60,000 nucleotides of DNA from Nymphaea colorata (GCF_008831285.2 NC_045144.1:7851886-7911885), one strand, 5' to 3'; counted from the first letter of the stretch, positions 35,098-45,679 are shown. The notes: generated by a model not told the origin, from the letters alone. Numbers and translations: made by a program.

Positions 35098-36924
35098 ATG
35101 GCAGATACGTCTAGTAACCAATCTAGCGGAAATTCCAGCAGTATGAAAGGAGGACACGATCAGAGCCATGGGACACTCAAGATCACTTCTATTCTCCTCA
35201 ACGACACCAATTATCTCAGTTGGGCTAAAGCTGCCCGTCTATTCTTAAGCGGGCGATCCAAAGTAGGATATATCAGTGGACGAATCACACCTCCAGCAAA
35301 GAACGATCCCAACTATGGAGATTGGGAATCTGAGAATGATATGGTAATGGCTTGGCTTATGAATTCTATGGAACCTCACATATCTAGTTTATTTCTATAC
35401 AAGGAAACAGCGAAGGAAATATGGGATACATTGAGAGAGATGTACAGCGAGCAAAACAACCTTGCCCGCGTCTATCAGCTACAACTTGACATTGCCAATC
35501 TCACCAAAGATGGTAAGCAAACCAGCCTCTACTTAAACAAACTTCGCAGCCTGTATGATGAACTCGCCCAATACAGACCAGCCACTACCGATGCCGAGAT
35601 CTATCAAAAGCGATTCGATGAAGACAAAATATTTAAAGTGCTTGCTGGTCTTGGACCTGACTATGAGAATCTTCGTAGCCAGATTCTCATGACCATTCCC
35701 TTGCCAAGCTATAATCAAGTTTGCCAAGCAATACAAAGAGAAGACACCAGAAGAAAAGTTATGAATCCCACAGACATATATGAAGAAAATCCAGAGAAGA
35801 TGGCATGTCTAGCTCGATCTGAATCCAAGACATGGAAAGGCGAGACATGGAAAGGCGATTCAAAAAATCAAAGTGGTGGCGGAAATTTTCAACGAAACCG
35901 CAACAAACTAAAATGTTCTCATTGCAAAAAAACGGGTCATCTTCGAGAAAGATGCTGGGAACTCGTCGGCAAACCTGCAAGAGACAAGGCAACAACCACT
36001 CCTCAAGTTGATCTTGCTCATTTTGTTACAAAAGAGGACTTAGAGAAATTTTTCCAAAAATTCTCAAAAACGAACCTCGTCTCTTCTCAACCGGTCAGCA
36101 ACTCTATTGAAGGTAACAACCTTGCCCTCCTCACACATTCTAGTAAATCTATATGGGTTGTTGATACTGGTGCCACCGATCATATGACAAATGATCTGAC
36201 AAGGCTGACCACTATTGATCATATGAACAAAAAATCCGTCTTCTCAGCTGACGGATCACATATTGCAGTTGATGGAACTGGAAAATTTTCTTTTTTTGAA
36301 AATAAATCATCTTCAGTTCTTTATGTACCACATCTCTCCACTAGTTTGATGTCAGTTAGCAAGTTGACAAAGACTTACAATTGTATGGCTGTTTTCTCTC
36401 CCAAGAATGTGATATTTCAGGATCTGAAAACGAAGAGGGAGATTGGTAGAGGACGAGAACAAAATGGGCTTTATATGGTGGAGACTCCAGAGTCAAGCTT
36501 CTTAGTACACACCAATAATGAAAAGAAGAGGCAAGAATACCAGATGTGGCACGCAAGACTTGGGCATATTTCAGACAGAAGCTTGAAAATACGTGTTCCT
36601 AATGTCACCATTAATGAACACTCTTGTGATGCTTGCGAATATTCGAAGTCAACTAGGCTGCCGTTTCAAACATCCACTGATCGATCTACGGATTTTTTTG
36701 ATTTGGTACATTCAGACGTGTGGGGACCAGCTCCTGTGGAATCCAATACGGGATACAGGTATTATGTGTCTTTTATCGAAGATAAATCTCGCATGTCATG
36801 GATATTTTTTCTTAGAAATAAAAGTGAAGTTGTTAAGGTTTTTCAAGATTATTACAATTTGGTATACACTCAGTATGGTGCAAAAATTAAGAAGCTTCGA
36901 TCTGATAATGGGGGGGATATGTGA
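35098..36924 (+). CDS. Copia gag, protease and N-terminal integrase (608 aa, ends at a frameshift)
   Basis: Starts MADTSSNQSSGNSSS after the leader. Residues about 25-160 form the UBN2-type Gag (LNDTNYLSWAKAARLFL, EIWDTLREMYS). CSHCKKTGHLRERC at about 275 is a CCHC zinc knuckle. The aspartic protease has VVDTGATDHM at about 355. The GAG-pre-integrase and HHCC zinc finger are HARLGH...CDAC at about 485-515. The integrase core follows, with D in VHSDVWG and the second D in RSDNGG at the very end. The frame then reads DM and stops at 36922-36924. Downstream pol continues in another frame from 36921. The simplest explanation is loss of one base just after the run of seven G at about 36910-36916. 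A programmed shift is unlikely, as this lineage normally has a single frame. Confidence 0.93.
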   Translation: MADTSSNQSSGNSSSMKGGHDQSHGTLKITSILLNDTNYLSWAKAARLFLSGRSKVGYISGRITPPAKNDPNYGDWESENDMVMAWLMNSMEPHISSLFLYKETAKEIWDTLREMYSEQNNLARVYQLQLDIANLTKDGKQTSLYLNKLRSLYDELAQYRPATTDAEIYQKRFDEDKIFKVLAGLGPDYENLRSQILMTIPLPSYNQVCQAIQREDTRRKVMNPTDIYEENPEKMACLARSESKTWKGETWKGDSKNQSGGGNFQRNRNKLKCSHCKKTGHLRERCWELVGKPARDKATTTPQVDLAHFVTKEDLEKFFQKFSKTNLVSSQPVSNSIEGNNLALLTHSSKSIWVVDTGATDHMTNDLTRLTTIDHMNKKSVFSADGSHIAVDGTGKFSFFENKSSSVLYVPHLSTSLMSVSKLTKTYNCMAVFSPKNVIFQDLKTKREIGRGREQNGLYMVETPESSFLVHTNNEKKRQEYQMWHARLGHISDRSLKIRVPNVTINEHSCDACEYSKSTRLPFQTSTDRSTDFFDLVHSDVWGPAPVESNTGYRYYVSFIEDKSRMSWIFFLRNKSEVVKVFQDYYNLVYTQYGAKIKKLRSDNGGDM

Positions 36925-39320
36925 ACCAACAGTTTGAGGAATTCCTGAACAAAAAAGGGATACAACCTCAACTTACATGTTCAGGGACTCCCCAACAAAA
37001 TGGGGTGTCAGAAAGAAAGAACAGACAGCTTCTTAATATTGCCCGTGCCCTTATGATGCATATGAACGTACCTCAAGTTTTTTGGGCAGAAGCAGTTGGT
37101 ACTACCTGCTATCTTGCTAATAGAATTCCCAGTTCTAGTATTGAAAATCAAGTTCCTCTTGAAGTTCTAATGCACAAAACAATCTCTATTAGACATTTAA
37201 GAATTTTTGGGTGTAAATGTTTTGTGCATATACAAGAGAGATTTCGAAACAAACTTGAAAAGCGAGCTTTGAAATGCATCTTCCTTGGGTACTCAAGCAA
37301 GAAAAGTGGCTACAAATGCTTTGACCCAAAATCAAGAAAGTTTTTTGTAACTCGGGATGTGAAATTCTTTGAGAATGAATCCTATTATGAGGCACCAAGT
37401 CAGGGGGAGACTCAAGATCAAGGCACTAGCTCTGTTACTGCTCCTCTTGCTCTAGCTCCTCTCTCTCTTCCTCTTGTTGATGTTTTTCAAACTCATACCA
37501 AAAACCAAAACCAGCAACCTAGTGAACCTACCATCTTAGAAAACCAAAACCAAGAGAGTAACCTAAACCAAGATTTGCAGCCACTGTTGTCTAACCAAAA
37601 TCAAAGCATTGAACCAACCCTTAGAAGATCAACCCGTCCCTATAGACCACCATCAAAACTGAATGACTTTTATACCTATTTATCGACTCAACACAACCAC
37701 TCCATAGAAAACTACATCAATTTCAATACCTTATCAAAGCCATACAAGTCCTATGTTCTCAATACCTACTCTCATCATGAGCCAAAAAACTATGAGGAAG
37801 CTAATACAAACATAAGCTGGCAGAGAGCTATGCAAGAAGAGTTGTCCGCGTTGAACAAAAATCAAACCTGGGAGATAGTGCCACTGCCTGAAGGGAAGAA
37901 AGTCGTCGGATGTAAGTGGATATACAAGATCAAATATCACAGTGATGGAACTATCGAACGGTACAAAGCTCGCCTCGTTGCAAAAGGTTTCACTCAAACT
38001 GAGGGAGTAGACTTCAATGAAACCTTTGCTCCAGTCGCTAAGATGAATACAGTAAGAACTCTTCTTTCAGTTGCTTCAATCAAACGGTGGAAACTAGCAC
38101 AACTTGATGTCAAGAATGCTTTTCTTCATGGAGAACTCTTCTTCATGATGAATAAAGTTTACATGGAAGTTCCTCAAGGCATACAACATAAGAAAGGGTA
38201 TGTGTGCAAACTAAAAAAGGCTCTTTACGGCCTTAAGCAGTCCCCTCAAGCGTGGTTTTCACGCCTAAGTGAAGCACTAACTAAGATTGGATTTAAGCGT
38301 AGCAGCGCTGATTATACAATGTTTGTTGCTATTCGATCCTCAAAAATAACTATTCTACTTGTTTATGTAGATGACATCATATTGACATGTGATGATAAAG
38401 AGTTCATGGTACACGTCAAAACTTATCTCAATCAGCAATTTGAAATAAAAGACCTTGGAACCCTACGGTACTTCTTGGGTATAGAGGTGGCGCACTCAGA
38501 AAATGGAATCTTTATATGCCAAAGAAAATATACTCTAGACCTCTTAAAGGAAACTGGATGCCTGGGAGCAAAGGCTGCAGACACACCTCTTGAGATAAAT
38601 TGCAAATTGAAGAAAGATGAAGGAGAAGGAATTGAAAATGTTCAAAGTTTTCAGAAATTGGTTGGGAAGCTCATATACCTGACCGTCACTCGACCAGACA
38701 TCACTTATGCTGTCAGCCTGGTAAGTCAATTTATGCACAACCCAAAGTCAAGACACGTTGAAGCTGCTCACAGAATCTTGAGATACTTAAAAAGAACTCC
38801 TGGACAAGAGATCGTGATGAAACGAGATCAGAAAATGGATGTCATTGGTTACTGTGATGCTGATTGGGCGGGGGATCCAAACAATCGAAAATTTACAACA
38901 GGATACTGTACTTTTGTCGGAGGAAACTTGGTGACTTGGAAAAGTAAAAAACAATCGGTTGTGGCCCGATCAAGTGCAGAGGCAGAATACAGAGCTATGG
39001 CGTCATGTACGTGTGAATTAGTATGGATAAAAGCATTATTAAAAGATATGAAGATTGAAGTAGAGGAGCCCATGAGGTTAATGTGTGACAACATGACTGC
39101 TATCTATATTGGAGCAAATCCAGTTTTTCACGAACGTACTAAGCACATCGAAGTCGATTGCCATTTCATCAGAGAAAAAATACAGGATGGAACCATTATA
39201 ACACCACACGTCAGAAGTGAACTTCAACTTGCTGACATTCTTACAAAATCTCTTGGAAGAGATCGTCATACATTCATTATACACAAGTTGGGGCAGATCG
39301 ATATCTGCACGCCAACTTGA
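36921..39320 (+). CDS. Copia integrase C-part, reverse transcriptase and RNase H (799 aa)
   Basis: Continuation of pol in the shifted frame. The integrase core ends with the region NGVSERKNRQLLNIARALM, whose Glu completes the DDE triad. A Pro/Gln/Asn-rich linker spans about residues 155-270. The reverse transcriptase runs from WEIVPLPEGKKVVGCKWIYK, with KARLVAKGFTQ, the first catalytic Asp in QLDVKNAFLHGEL and YVDDIIL. RNase H has YCDADWAGD, KSKKQSVVARSSAEAEYRA and the terminal ADILTKSLGR. The stop TGA at 39318-39320 lies at the edge of the polypurine tract. No other break seen. It would not be translated as a gag-pol fusion because of the upstream frameshift; the nominal ATG at 36921 is not a natural start. 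Confidence 0.93.
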   Translation: MNQQFEEFLNKKGIQPQLTCSGTPQQNGVSERKNRQLLNIARALMMHMNVPQVFWAEAVGTTCYLANRIPSSSIENQVPLEVLMHKTISIRHLRIFGCKCFVHIQERFRNKLEKRALKCIFLGYSSKKSGYKCFDPKSRKFFVTRDVKFFENESYYEAPSQGETQDQGTSSVTAPLALAPLSLPLVDVFQTHTKNQNQQPSEPTILENQNQESNLNQDLQPLLSNQNQSIEPTLRRSTRPYRPPSKLNDFYTYLSTQHNHSIENYINFNTLSKPYKSYVLNTYSHHEPKNYEEANTNISWQRAMQEELSALNKNQTWEIVPLPEGKKVVGCKWIYKIKYHSDGTIERYKARLVAKGFTQTEGVDFNETFAPVAKMNTVRTLLSVASIKRWKLAQLDVKNAFLHGELFFMMNKVYMEVPQGIQHKKGYVCKLKKALYGLKQSPQAWFSRLSEALTKIGFKRSSADYTMFVAIRSSKITILLVYVDDIILTCDDKEFMVHVKTYLNQQFEIKDLGTLRYFLGIEVAHSENGIFICQRKYTLDLLKETGCLGAKAADTPLEINCKLKKDEGEGIENVQSFQKLVGKLIYLTVTRPDITYAVSLVSQFMHNPKSRHVEAAHRILRYLKRTPGQEIVMKRDQKMDVIGYCDADWAGDPNNRKFTTGYCTFVGGNLVTWKSKKQSVVARSSAEAEYRAMASCTCELVWIKALLKDMKIEVEEPMRLMCDNMTAIYIGANPVFHERTKHIEVDCHFIREKIQDGTIITPHVRSELQLADILTKSLGRDRHTFIIHKLGQIDICTPT

Positions 39321-39329
39321 GGGGGAGAC
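39316..39329 (+). promoter_or_regulatory. Copia polypurine tract
   Basis: 'ttgagggggagac' immediately upstream of the 3' LTR, the plus-strand primer site. It overlaps the pol stop codon. Confidence 0.9.
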
Positions 39330-39669
39330 TGTTAGTTACAAAGAGATGGGACGAAAATCTCGTAAAGAGATATTAGAAGATCTACCACTTTTGGGAGAAG
39401 ATTGGATGCTGATCTGGTGTGTGTTCCTCATCAAATCATCCACACCAAGATTGTCGTGATCAAGGAGCATCTCTAACGGCAGCAACTGAAGATTCTTGTT
39501 AATCCTTAAAAATCTGTTCCTATCTCAATCTTATAAGTGAAACCTATATAATGGGGTGTACCCTGCTGTAAAGGTGTGAAAAAAAACAGAATGAAGAAGA
39601 GTTCCCCTTTGTCTTACAGTTTTTCTTCACTTGCAATCTCTGTTTTTTCTCATTGCATACTTCTCAACA
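39330..39669 (+). repeat. Copia 3' LTR (340 bp)
   Basis: Same termini as the 5' LTR (TGTTAG...CAACA). It has extra bases at 'gctgatctggtgtg' and 'cttataagtg' and lacks about 41 bp found near the end of the 5' LTR. Confidence 0.95.
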
Positions 39670-39674
39670 CCGTT
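39670..39674 (+). repeat. Copia target-site duplication, right copy (CCGTT)
   Basis: Matches 34219-34223 exactly. Pectinesterase sequence resumes immediately, with the codons for YAPLKNG continuing into those for TQLYSLSL on the other side once one CCGTT is removed. Confidence 0.95.
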
Positions 39675-40199
39675 CTTCAGCGGGGCGTAGAGCTTGTGGC
39701 CGCGCTGGGAAAAGTTGGCCTGGTCTGCTGGTTGGTGACGATGGCACTCAGGAGGGTCTGAACCTTGTCGTCGGCCTGATCGTCGGGCAGGTTGGTGTGG
39801 TGTTGTTGGATTCGAGGGTGGCGAGGGAGGAGAGCAAGAAGTCGGTGGTGAGCTGGGAGAGGAGGAAGCAGTCGGCCAGGGCGCCGGCGGGCTGAGATGG
39901 GAGGGAGGCGTTGTCTCGGATGGTCCCGTCGATGAGGGATGAGAAGGTGGCGGACTGGTGGAGGGACTTCTCTGCCAGGTACCGGCCGTAGCCGTAGAGG
40001 TTGGAGCGAGACTGGCTTGGGATGAGGGACCTGGAGAAGGAGGGATTGAGGATTAAGTTGCAGGCCTGGTTTGGGCTCACCGATTCATCGGTAAAGTCCT
40101 GTGAGAAGGAGAGTGGGAGGAAGTGGCTGATCAGAATCGAGAAGAATAAGAAGAAGAAGGCGATGGTAGGAGTACTAATGAGGTTTAGCGAGCGAACAT

Positions 40200-40288
40200 C
40201 TTCGTGCTTAGAGAGAAAGAGAGGGAGGGAGAAAGATCCGGACTGTGTTAAAGCTTGTAGGTAGAAGGAGGAGAAATATTGACATTAG

Positions 40289-40357
<69 letters not shown>

Positions 40358-41183
40358 TAACGTTAGTATTTCCTTTCTTTAGGCGTGATTAAAGCTTGGA
40401 GGTATATAAATGTTGTGACATTGACTTAAAAAGTATGATTGGTGACTTTCTTTTTATTAATGAAGGCAAACTAGCATTTTTAAGAACATGTTGACGTTTT
40501 TCATTTATGAAGGTTGTGTTTGTGATTTATTTTATAGATTCATGCAGTTATTCATGTTTTAATAAACCTTAAGAGATACTTACAATAAGTTGGGTTCTTA
40601 TTTAAAATGAATGAACAAAGAGTGGAGAACTCAGATACCAACAATGTGTCAATGTATATGGATCAGCTTCGCCCTGATACCAGCTTTGAAGATTTACCTT
40701 GTAAGTGCAGTCCGCTGTGCGTGTTCGGGGGTAACAGATTATATATATATATATATATATATTGGTAAAAGCCAAACTGCTTGTGAAAAAGACGAAAACC
40801 AGGCCTATTGAAATTAACAATTAAAATTATTTTTTTTGAAATCTAACCTTATAGATGTGATCTTAAGAGTGATTTGATGAGATCCATTGATTAAATTTGT
40901 TTTTTTTTTAATTAATTAATTTTTTTAATAATAAAAAATGTACGGCTCTAATAACATAAAAAGTTTGATGGTACAAAGATTTTTTTTTAACAAAAATGAC
41001 TTGAATTAAAACATGATTTATATTAATTTAGGGTTCATAAACACATTAAAAGGTTCATACTTTGTTTAGAACACTTGCTCACATAAATTTAAGAGGTCTG
41101 ATTTTTATTCCTTACCCAAGTAATCTGATACCTACCAATCACTATATAAATATAAATATAAATATAAATAAATAAATAAATAA

Positions 41184-41261
<78 letters not shown>

Positions 41262-43020
41262 CAACCACGTGATTCTCCATGGACCTTTGGACATTTAGAT
41301 AGTGAGAACATATTTGCAAGTAGTTAAGTTAGTATTCCTTTCATGTCACTCAAAAAAAAATTCATAAGAGGAAAAGAAAGCAAAAAAGGTTAAAAAGTAC
41401 TTAAAAAATAAAAATGAATTTTTACACTTTAAAACAATTAGAACCAAGCTCGGTTGATTGCAATACGAGTCCTTGATGCAGTGAGTGAGCTGATTCTTGC
41501 CAAGTCTCCCAAGTTTAGGTGCCGACTTTCGAGTTTTGCCAAGTTGGCCAACATTATATATATATATATATGTGTGTGTTGAGAGAGCGAGTGTAATTGG
41601 TAGATACCAGATTATTAATTAGGTAAGATGCAAAAGCCGGACCACTTAAATTTGATATGAAAACTATGATATGAAAACTATTTTAACCCAAATATAAACA
41701 ACCTATTGAGCTCCAAAACACTAATTAAATATAAATTTTGTTTTAGTTATTTTTGTAAAATAATTTGACTTTTCCGTTATCACACTTCACACTTTTGATG
41801 TAGTAAGAGTCCTTCTTTTTTTAATATTAAAAACATTATTAAAGTGAAAAAAATGACTAATTTAGTACATGTTTCTCATTGAATCATTATTAAAATCAAA
41901 TCTATAAAGTTGGATTAGTAGTAAAAAAGCACATTAATTAATTACTTTTAGTGTCCATTACGAAAGTGGTCTAATATTTACCAACTTGTCTCTTTTTTTT
42001 TCCTCTATCTCTCCCTCTCTCTCCCAACCCTTGATTTTATACAGTTGAGAGAAAATAACAAGGAGATAGATGCGCTTTAATTTTTTCATTTTCCTTTTTC
42101 ATTCCTGCCTAGAAAAGGAAAAAGAAGGGAATCACCTTCCTTTTTGATGCAAGGAAAGAGTGTGACAACTCATTCCCGCGACAGGAGATTATTCGTCTCT
42201 TTAGAAGCTCTCTCTCTCTCTCTCTCTCTCTCGCTGCAGGGCATCGACCCAACACTGTTTTCTTCTTTCAACTCTCTCTCTCTCGTGCATTTTCTCAATG
42301 TTTGAGCCTCGTCCTTACTTGTATATTATCCATATTTCACATGTTATGCATTAATATATCAACTCCTCTTGTATGCTTTCTTTTATATTTTCTGTCCAAA
42401 GGTCCTTTTCATGCTTCAAAGTTTTTTCTGCCAGATTTCATAGTTCCTTGTTAACCCCAATTTGGAAGCCTTGAAATGGACTTGCAAAGGAAAGGAAAAT
42501 CTTAAAACCTCTCTATCGCTCTAAACTTGAATGCCCACAAAGAAGTAAAATCTCTGTAATCAATTCATGATAGCTGGATAAACTTGAAGCTTTTCTTAAA
42601 CCTAAAAAGCTTCTCCTTATAGGCTCCGTGAGAAAGATTTGACAGAAGGAAAAAGAAAGGGTGAGAGCAGGTCCCTGGTTTTGCTGTCGATTGGCGGTGG
42701 TTATCACACGGACCGGAAAGAAACGATGAACTGCTTGTAGAATATATATATATATATATATATCAAAACAAATTCAACCGAAGTAATTAAGCGCAACTAT
42801 CGGCGCATTTATTTCGATTGCACAAGTAGACAAGTACACACAGACGATAGACGAAAATACTGGTTCTGGTTCTTGCGAACAACAAGAACTACGAGATCCA
42901 CACCCTGCATGCAAGCTGTCCTAGCAGACAATAAGCATGCTCCCTTTTATTATTTAGATGCACCATAAGTTACTGCTATCATCACGATCAACACGATAAC
43001 AGATCAGAGATGAGAAGGTT
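40200..43020. other. Repeat-rich AT spacer
   Basis: Holds long microsatellites: (TA)n at 40292-40355, (TA)n at 40740-40762, (AAAT)n then (TA)n at 41158-41256, (TA)n(TG)n at 41555-41580, (CT)n at 42208-42231 and (TA)n at 42743-42763. Some short frames span these tracts and are artefacts of them. No gene recognised. Confidence 0.7.
41158..41256. repeat. (AAAT)n followed by a long (TA)n microsatellite
   Basis: About 30 bp of ATAA-type tetranucleotide repeats pass into roughly 65 bp of pure TA. One of the longest simple repeats in the window. Confidence 0.95.
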
Positions 43021-43329
43021 TCAGTTTGCTAGGGCTGCTGTCCTGCTAGGGACAGCGTGAGCATCCACGAACGCCGCATACTCCTTAACATTGCAGCAAA
43101 GAAGATAGCCGCAGCATGTCTGACCTGATCGGCAGCATCCAGTGCCGGAGCAGCAGCTCTCACCGTATCCGCAGCATCGACCGTTGTGGCAACTGACTCC
43201 ACAAATAATATCGGGCGTTGCATTCTTTTCTTCTGCATCCATAGCCATAATGATCAGGAAATTAAGCGTTCAGTCAACCAATTAATCACATGCATGTCTA
43301 GCTAGATGCCCAAATGACACAATATTGTG

Positions 43330-43382
<53 letters not shown>

Positions 43383-43476
43383 GTCACGTTATTCAAGCTG
43401 CCAACCAGGTGGTTTGGTTAGTATGACTAGCTACCAAGTTTTTTCAGTTGATATTTTCAGCTACTTACTGGAACTT

Positions 43477-43541
<65 letters not shown>

Positions 43542-43948
43542 GTTGTAGGGTCTATCCCTATACTCTTGCAGAATTAAGGTTCACCCTCACCATACGCTCA
43601 CTGCGTACACAGGATGGATGGTGCACAGAACTCAGTCTTCTATAAAACAGGTCACACAGCAGCATGTGACTACCCAAATGCATGTCAAACACCACTATTA
43701 CAAGATTAACTACCACAAAACTGTCCTGGATCGTTGGCTGCGTCTTGCTATGCAACTCTGTCGTGAAGTTGCCGTTTGACAGCAAGAGTACAGTGTCACC
43801 CAGTCTTGGTTTTGGAAGAAAGTAAAGGAAGAAGAAGACTAGCTAGAAACTGAAACATACTTCCATTTTCAACCGCATCACGTGCAAAAGCCACAGAGAG
43901 CAGTAAGAAAAGGGCAAGAAAGAGGACGCGAAGAGAAACTTACTTCAT
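43021..43948 (-). CDS. Small secreted cysteine-rich (12-Cys, granulin-like spacing) peptide, two exons; stop at codon 3
   Basis: Exon 1 (43948-43861) and exon 2 (43232-43021) join in phase 1 through a GT-AG intron to give 99 codons before the stop. Exon 1 encodes a textbook signal peptide (VLFLALFLLLSVAFA, cleavage after AFA) followed by RDAVENG. Exon 2 encodes CGVSCHNGRCCGYGESCC then SGTGCCRSGQTCCGYLLCC: two single Cys and five CC pairs spaced 4-5 residues, 12 Cys in all. That resembles granulin spacing, but I cannot assign a family. A 27-residue Cys-free tail ends TAALAN. A TATA box lies 64 bp upstream. Oddity: the frame reads ATG AAG TAA, so a stop follows the second codon and no other in-frame Met precedes the signal peptide. 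It is a recent nonsense allele, a sequence error, or translation begins in another way. Otherwise both exons look intact. Confidence 0.65.
43332..43382. repeat. (TA)n(GA)n microsatellite in the peptide-gene intron
   Basis: Pure TA run followed by pure GA run, within the intron 43233-43860. Confidence 0.95.
43479..43537. repeat. (CA)n(TA)n microsatellite in the peptide-gene intron
   Basis: CA run followed by TA run, about 100 bp from the preceding compound tract and in the same intron. Confidence 0.95.
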
Positions 43949-44011
43949 TGTGAATAATACCAACTAGTGGAGGATGACTGGATGAGTGCAGAATGGCATC
44001 CCCTCGATGAT

Positions 44012-44020
44012 CTATTTATA
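44012..44020 (-). promoter_or_regulatory. TATA box of the cysteine-rich peptide gene
   Basis: TATAAATAG on the minus strand, 64 bp upstream of the ATG at 43948. This would place transcription start near 43985 and give a leader of about 40 nt, a normal plant arrangement. Confidence 0.65.
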
Positions 44021-45679
44021 GGAGTGACATGAGAGTTAGACAAGAGATCTACCTTACTGGAGAGACAGAAAATTAATAAGGGCGGCTGAGAATTTGATGC
44101 ACTCCCTTTACCAGCATTAACAGATAACTGAGCTTATCGTCCGATCAGCGGTCGTTCTTCGCTTTTTTTTTTCATTGTGCAAGTGTGACCGATCCGACGA
44201 CTGCCAACGCATGGTCGGAAAAAAATAAGGGCAATAAGGTTCATGCGGTCGGCTGTGTACGTCATCGATGGGCATGGCGTCTCAGTCCCTAGTAGCAGCA
44301 GGGTTTACTTCTGGAGATCTAGGAGGCCCCATCTAATCTTTTTCATTGACTGAAAGAGAGGGGATATGCATGATCTGTGATGTTGTAGAGGGAGAGAGCG
44401 GCGTCGCTTGAGATGGACCTGCCATCCACCGCTTGAAGATCAGATCAGATGGTGAAGATGAAGGGCGCGGCGCCCGTCTGTGCTGCACGTCGTTTAAGAA
44501 GCCTCCTGATTTTCTTGACACTGTTGCAGCCATGTCTGGTTATGAAATCCGTGGGCGCATGCTTGCTCTGTTGTACACTTCGTTTGAAATTTTATGGAAG
44601 GCAAGAGAAAGCAAGACTCTCTTGGGAACTTGGAGAAGCCCCAGAGTGGAGTTTGATGTGCTCTCGGAGCAGGTGAACGCTTTTGTCAATTTTACTGTAA
44701 TCAAGCGGCAAGTAATTTACTACACTGCCTTACTCCGGATACTGGTAGCGTAACCATGTCGGAAAGGAAATCTACGAGCGTTTGATGGCCGGAATGATGC
44801 TAGCTAATCAAAGGAGATCTGAGGAAATTACGAATGTTAAATTCAATGCTTTAAAACTTGGTGTTTCGGGACTCGACTCATTTGATCTTGACTCATCACT
44901 TGGCGGGCCAACTTGATGACTCGGGCTGGGTTTTGTAAACTACATGTTATTTAACAAGAAAGACATTATATAACTTGTCGTTTAAATATAAAAAAGTTGT
45001 AAAAATAACTTAAACACATGTATAGTTCATACCATCAAGTAATAACTAAGTTTTATTATTCCTTTTGATAGCAAGAAATTGATAACAAGATCTACAATTG
45101 CATTTTTCAAAAAGAAAAAAAAAACTGTATGGCACGAATCAATATACCAACTAAAAGCAAGTCAATAAAATTTTACCTTTTCATTTGTAATATGTAAATG
45201 TAAGTTTAATAAATGAACAATGATTCTAAATTCTTATATTTGAATAAGTTAGAAGATTCCTGCCAAAAGTTAAGTAATTAAGTAATTAATAAACAAATGA
45301 ACTTGTTAATTACAAAATACAAAATTTATCACTGGACTACACCGAGTCAAATGATTTTCGGCCAAGTCATGTCAAGTTTCAACAAAAACCGAGTCCTTTT
45401 GTTGGATTGTACCGAGTCAATGACTCTGTGAGTTTTTAAACGCTGGTTAAATTAACCACAAAGAATTGCTTTCATTATCAACTTTCACCATAATTGAGCC
45501 ATTGCTGGGTCCAAATTTTACTTTTCCTTCGTCTTCCTATTCTGAAAATTGATGTTTTTCACCCGTTTCTTTTTCCTTTACTATGGTTGGTATGTAAGAG
45601 AGCATGTGCGTGTGTGTGTATACACATACATATTTGTATATACATCATTGTCTGGATATGTACTTCTCTGCAAATGCAG
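44021..45679. other. Spacer upstream of the CYP85A relic
   Basis: A GC-richer patch (44280-44740) has a plus-strand frame of 106 codons (44433-44753) with no recognised similarity. The rest is AT-rich, with 'gactcatttgatcttgactc' wording at 44875 and 45340-45430 like other hAT-type repeats here. A (GT)n(TA)n stretch sits near 45606-45650. I looked for upstream CYP85A exons and found none. Confidence 0.5.

Larger units (their letters stand above)
34224..39669 (+). mobile_element. Ty1/Copia LTR retrotransposon, nearly complete, 5446 bp
   Basis: Complete architecture: 5' LTR (34224-34596), primer binding site (34597), untranslated leader, gag-pol (35098-39320), polypurine tract (39316-39329), 3' LTR (39330-39669) and CCGTT target duplications. 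LTRs start TGTTAG and end CAACA. Domain order protease-integrase-RT-RNaseH defines Copia. It is inserted in the pectinesterase relic, in the opposite orientation. The LTRs differ by a few substitutions and several indels, including about 41 bp present only in the 5' LTR, so the insertion is fairly recent but not brand new. One frameshift in integrase makes it non-autonomous as read. Confidence 0.97.
32628..40199 (-). pseudogene. Pectinesterase (PMEI-PME type) pseudogene, split by a Copia element
   Basis: Pectin methylesterase removes methyl esters from cell-wall homogalacturonan. The minus strand reads, in order: a hydrophobic signal segment and inhibitor pro-domain (about 40190-39675; SPNQAC, SNLYGYGRYLAEKSL, ADCFLLSQL), the Copia insertion, linker and catalytic N part (34218-33797; VVVAQDGSGNYLTI, FFLIRVKAGVYNEYV, KKKKYVMMVG), an intron (33796-33283), then the catalytic C part (33282-32628; [53 protein letters not shown]). 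Besides the insertion it has frameshifts in the pro-domain near 39800 and in the YGTVDF region near 33085, in-frame stops after VGGA (about 33856) and after SNTAG (about 33225), and no in-frame ATG at the signal peptide. The ATG at 40199 is out of frame by one. It cannot make an enzyme. Family identification is secure; exon edges are approximate. Confidence 0.9.

Noticed and set aside
41089-41319. Minus-strand frame rich in YIYIYI
   Set aside because: Produced by a long (TA)n tract, not a gene.
44433-44753. 106-codon plus-strand frame upstream of the CYP85A relic
   Set aside because: Tested as a possible upstream P450 exon; no I-helix, EXXR or PERF-like motif, and no family recognised.
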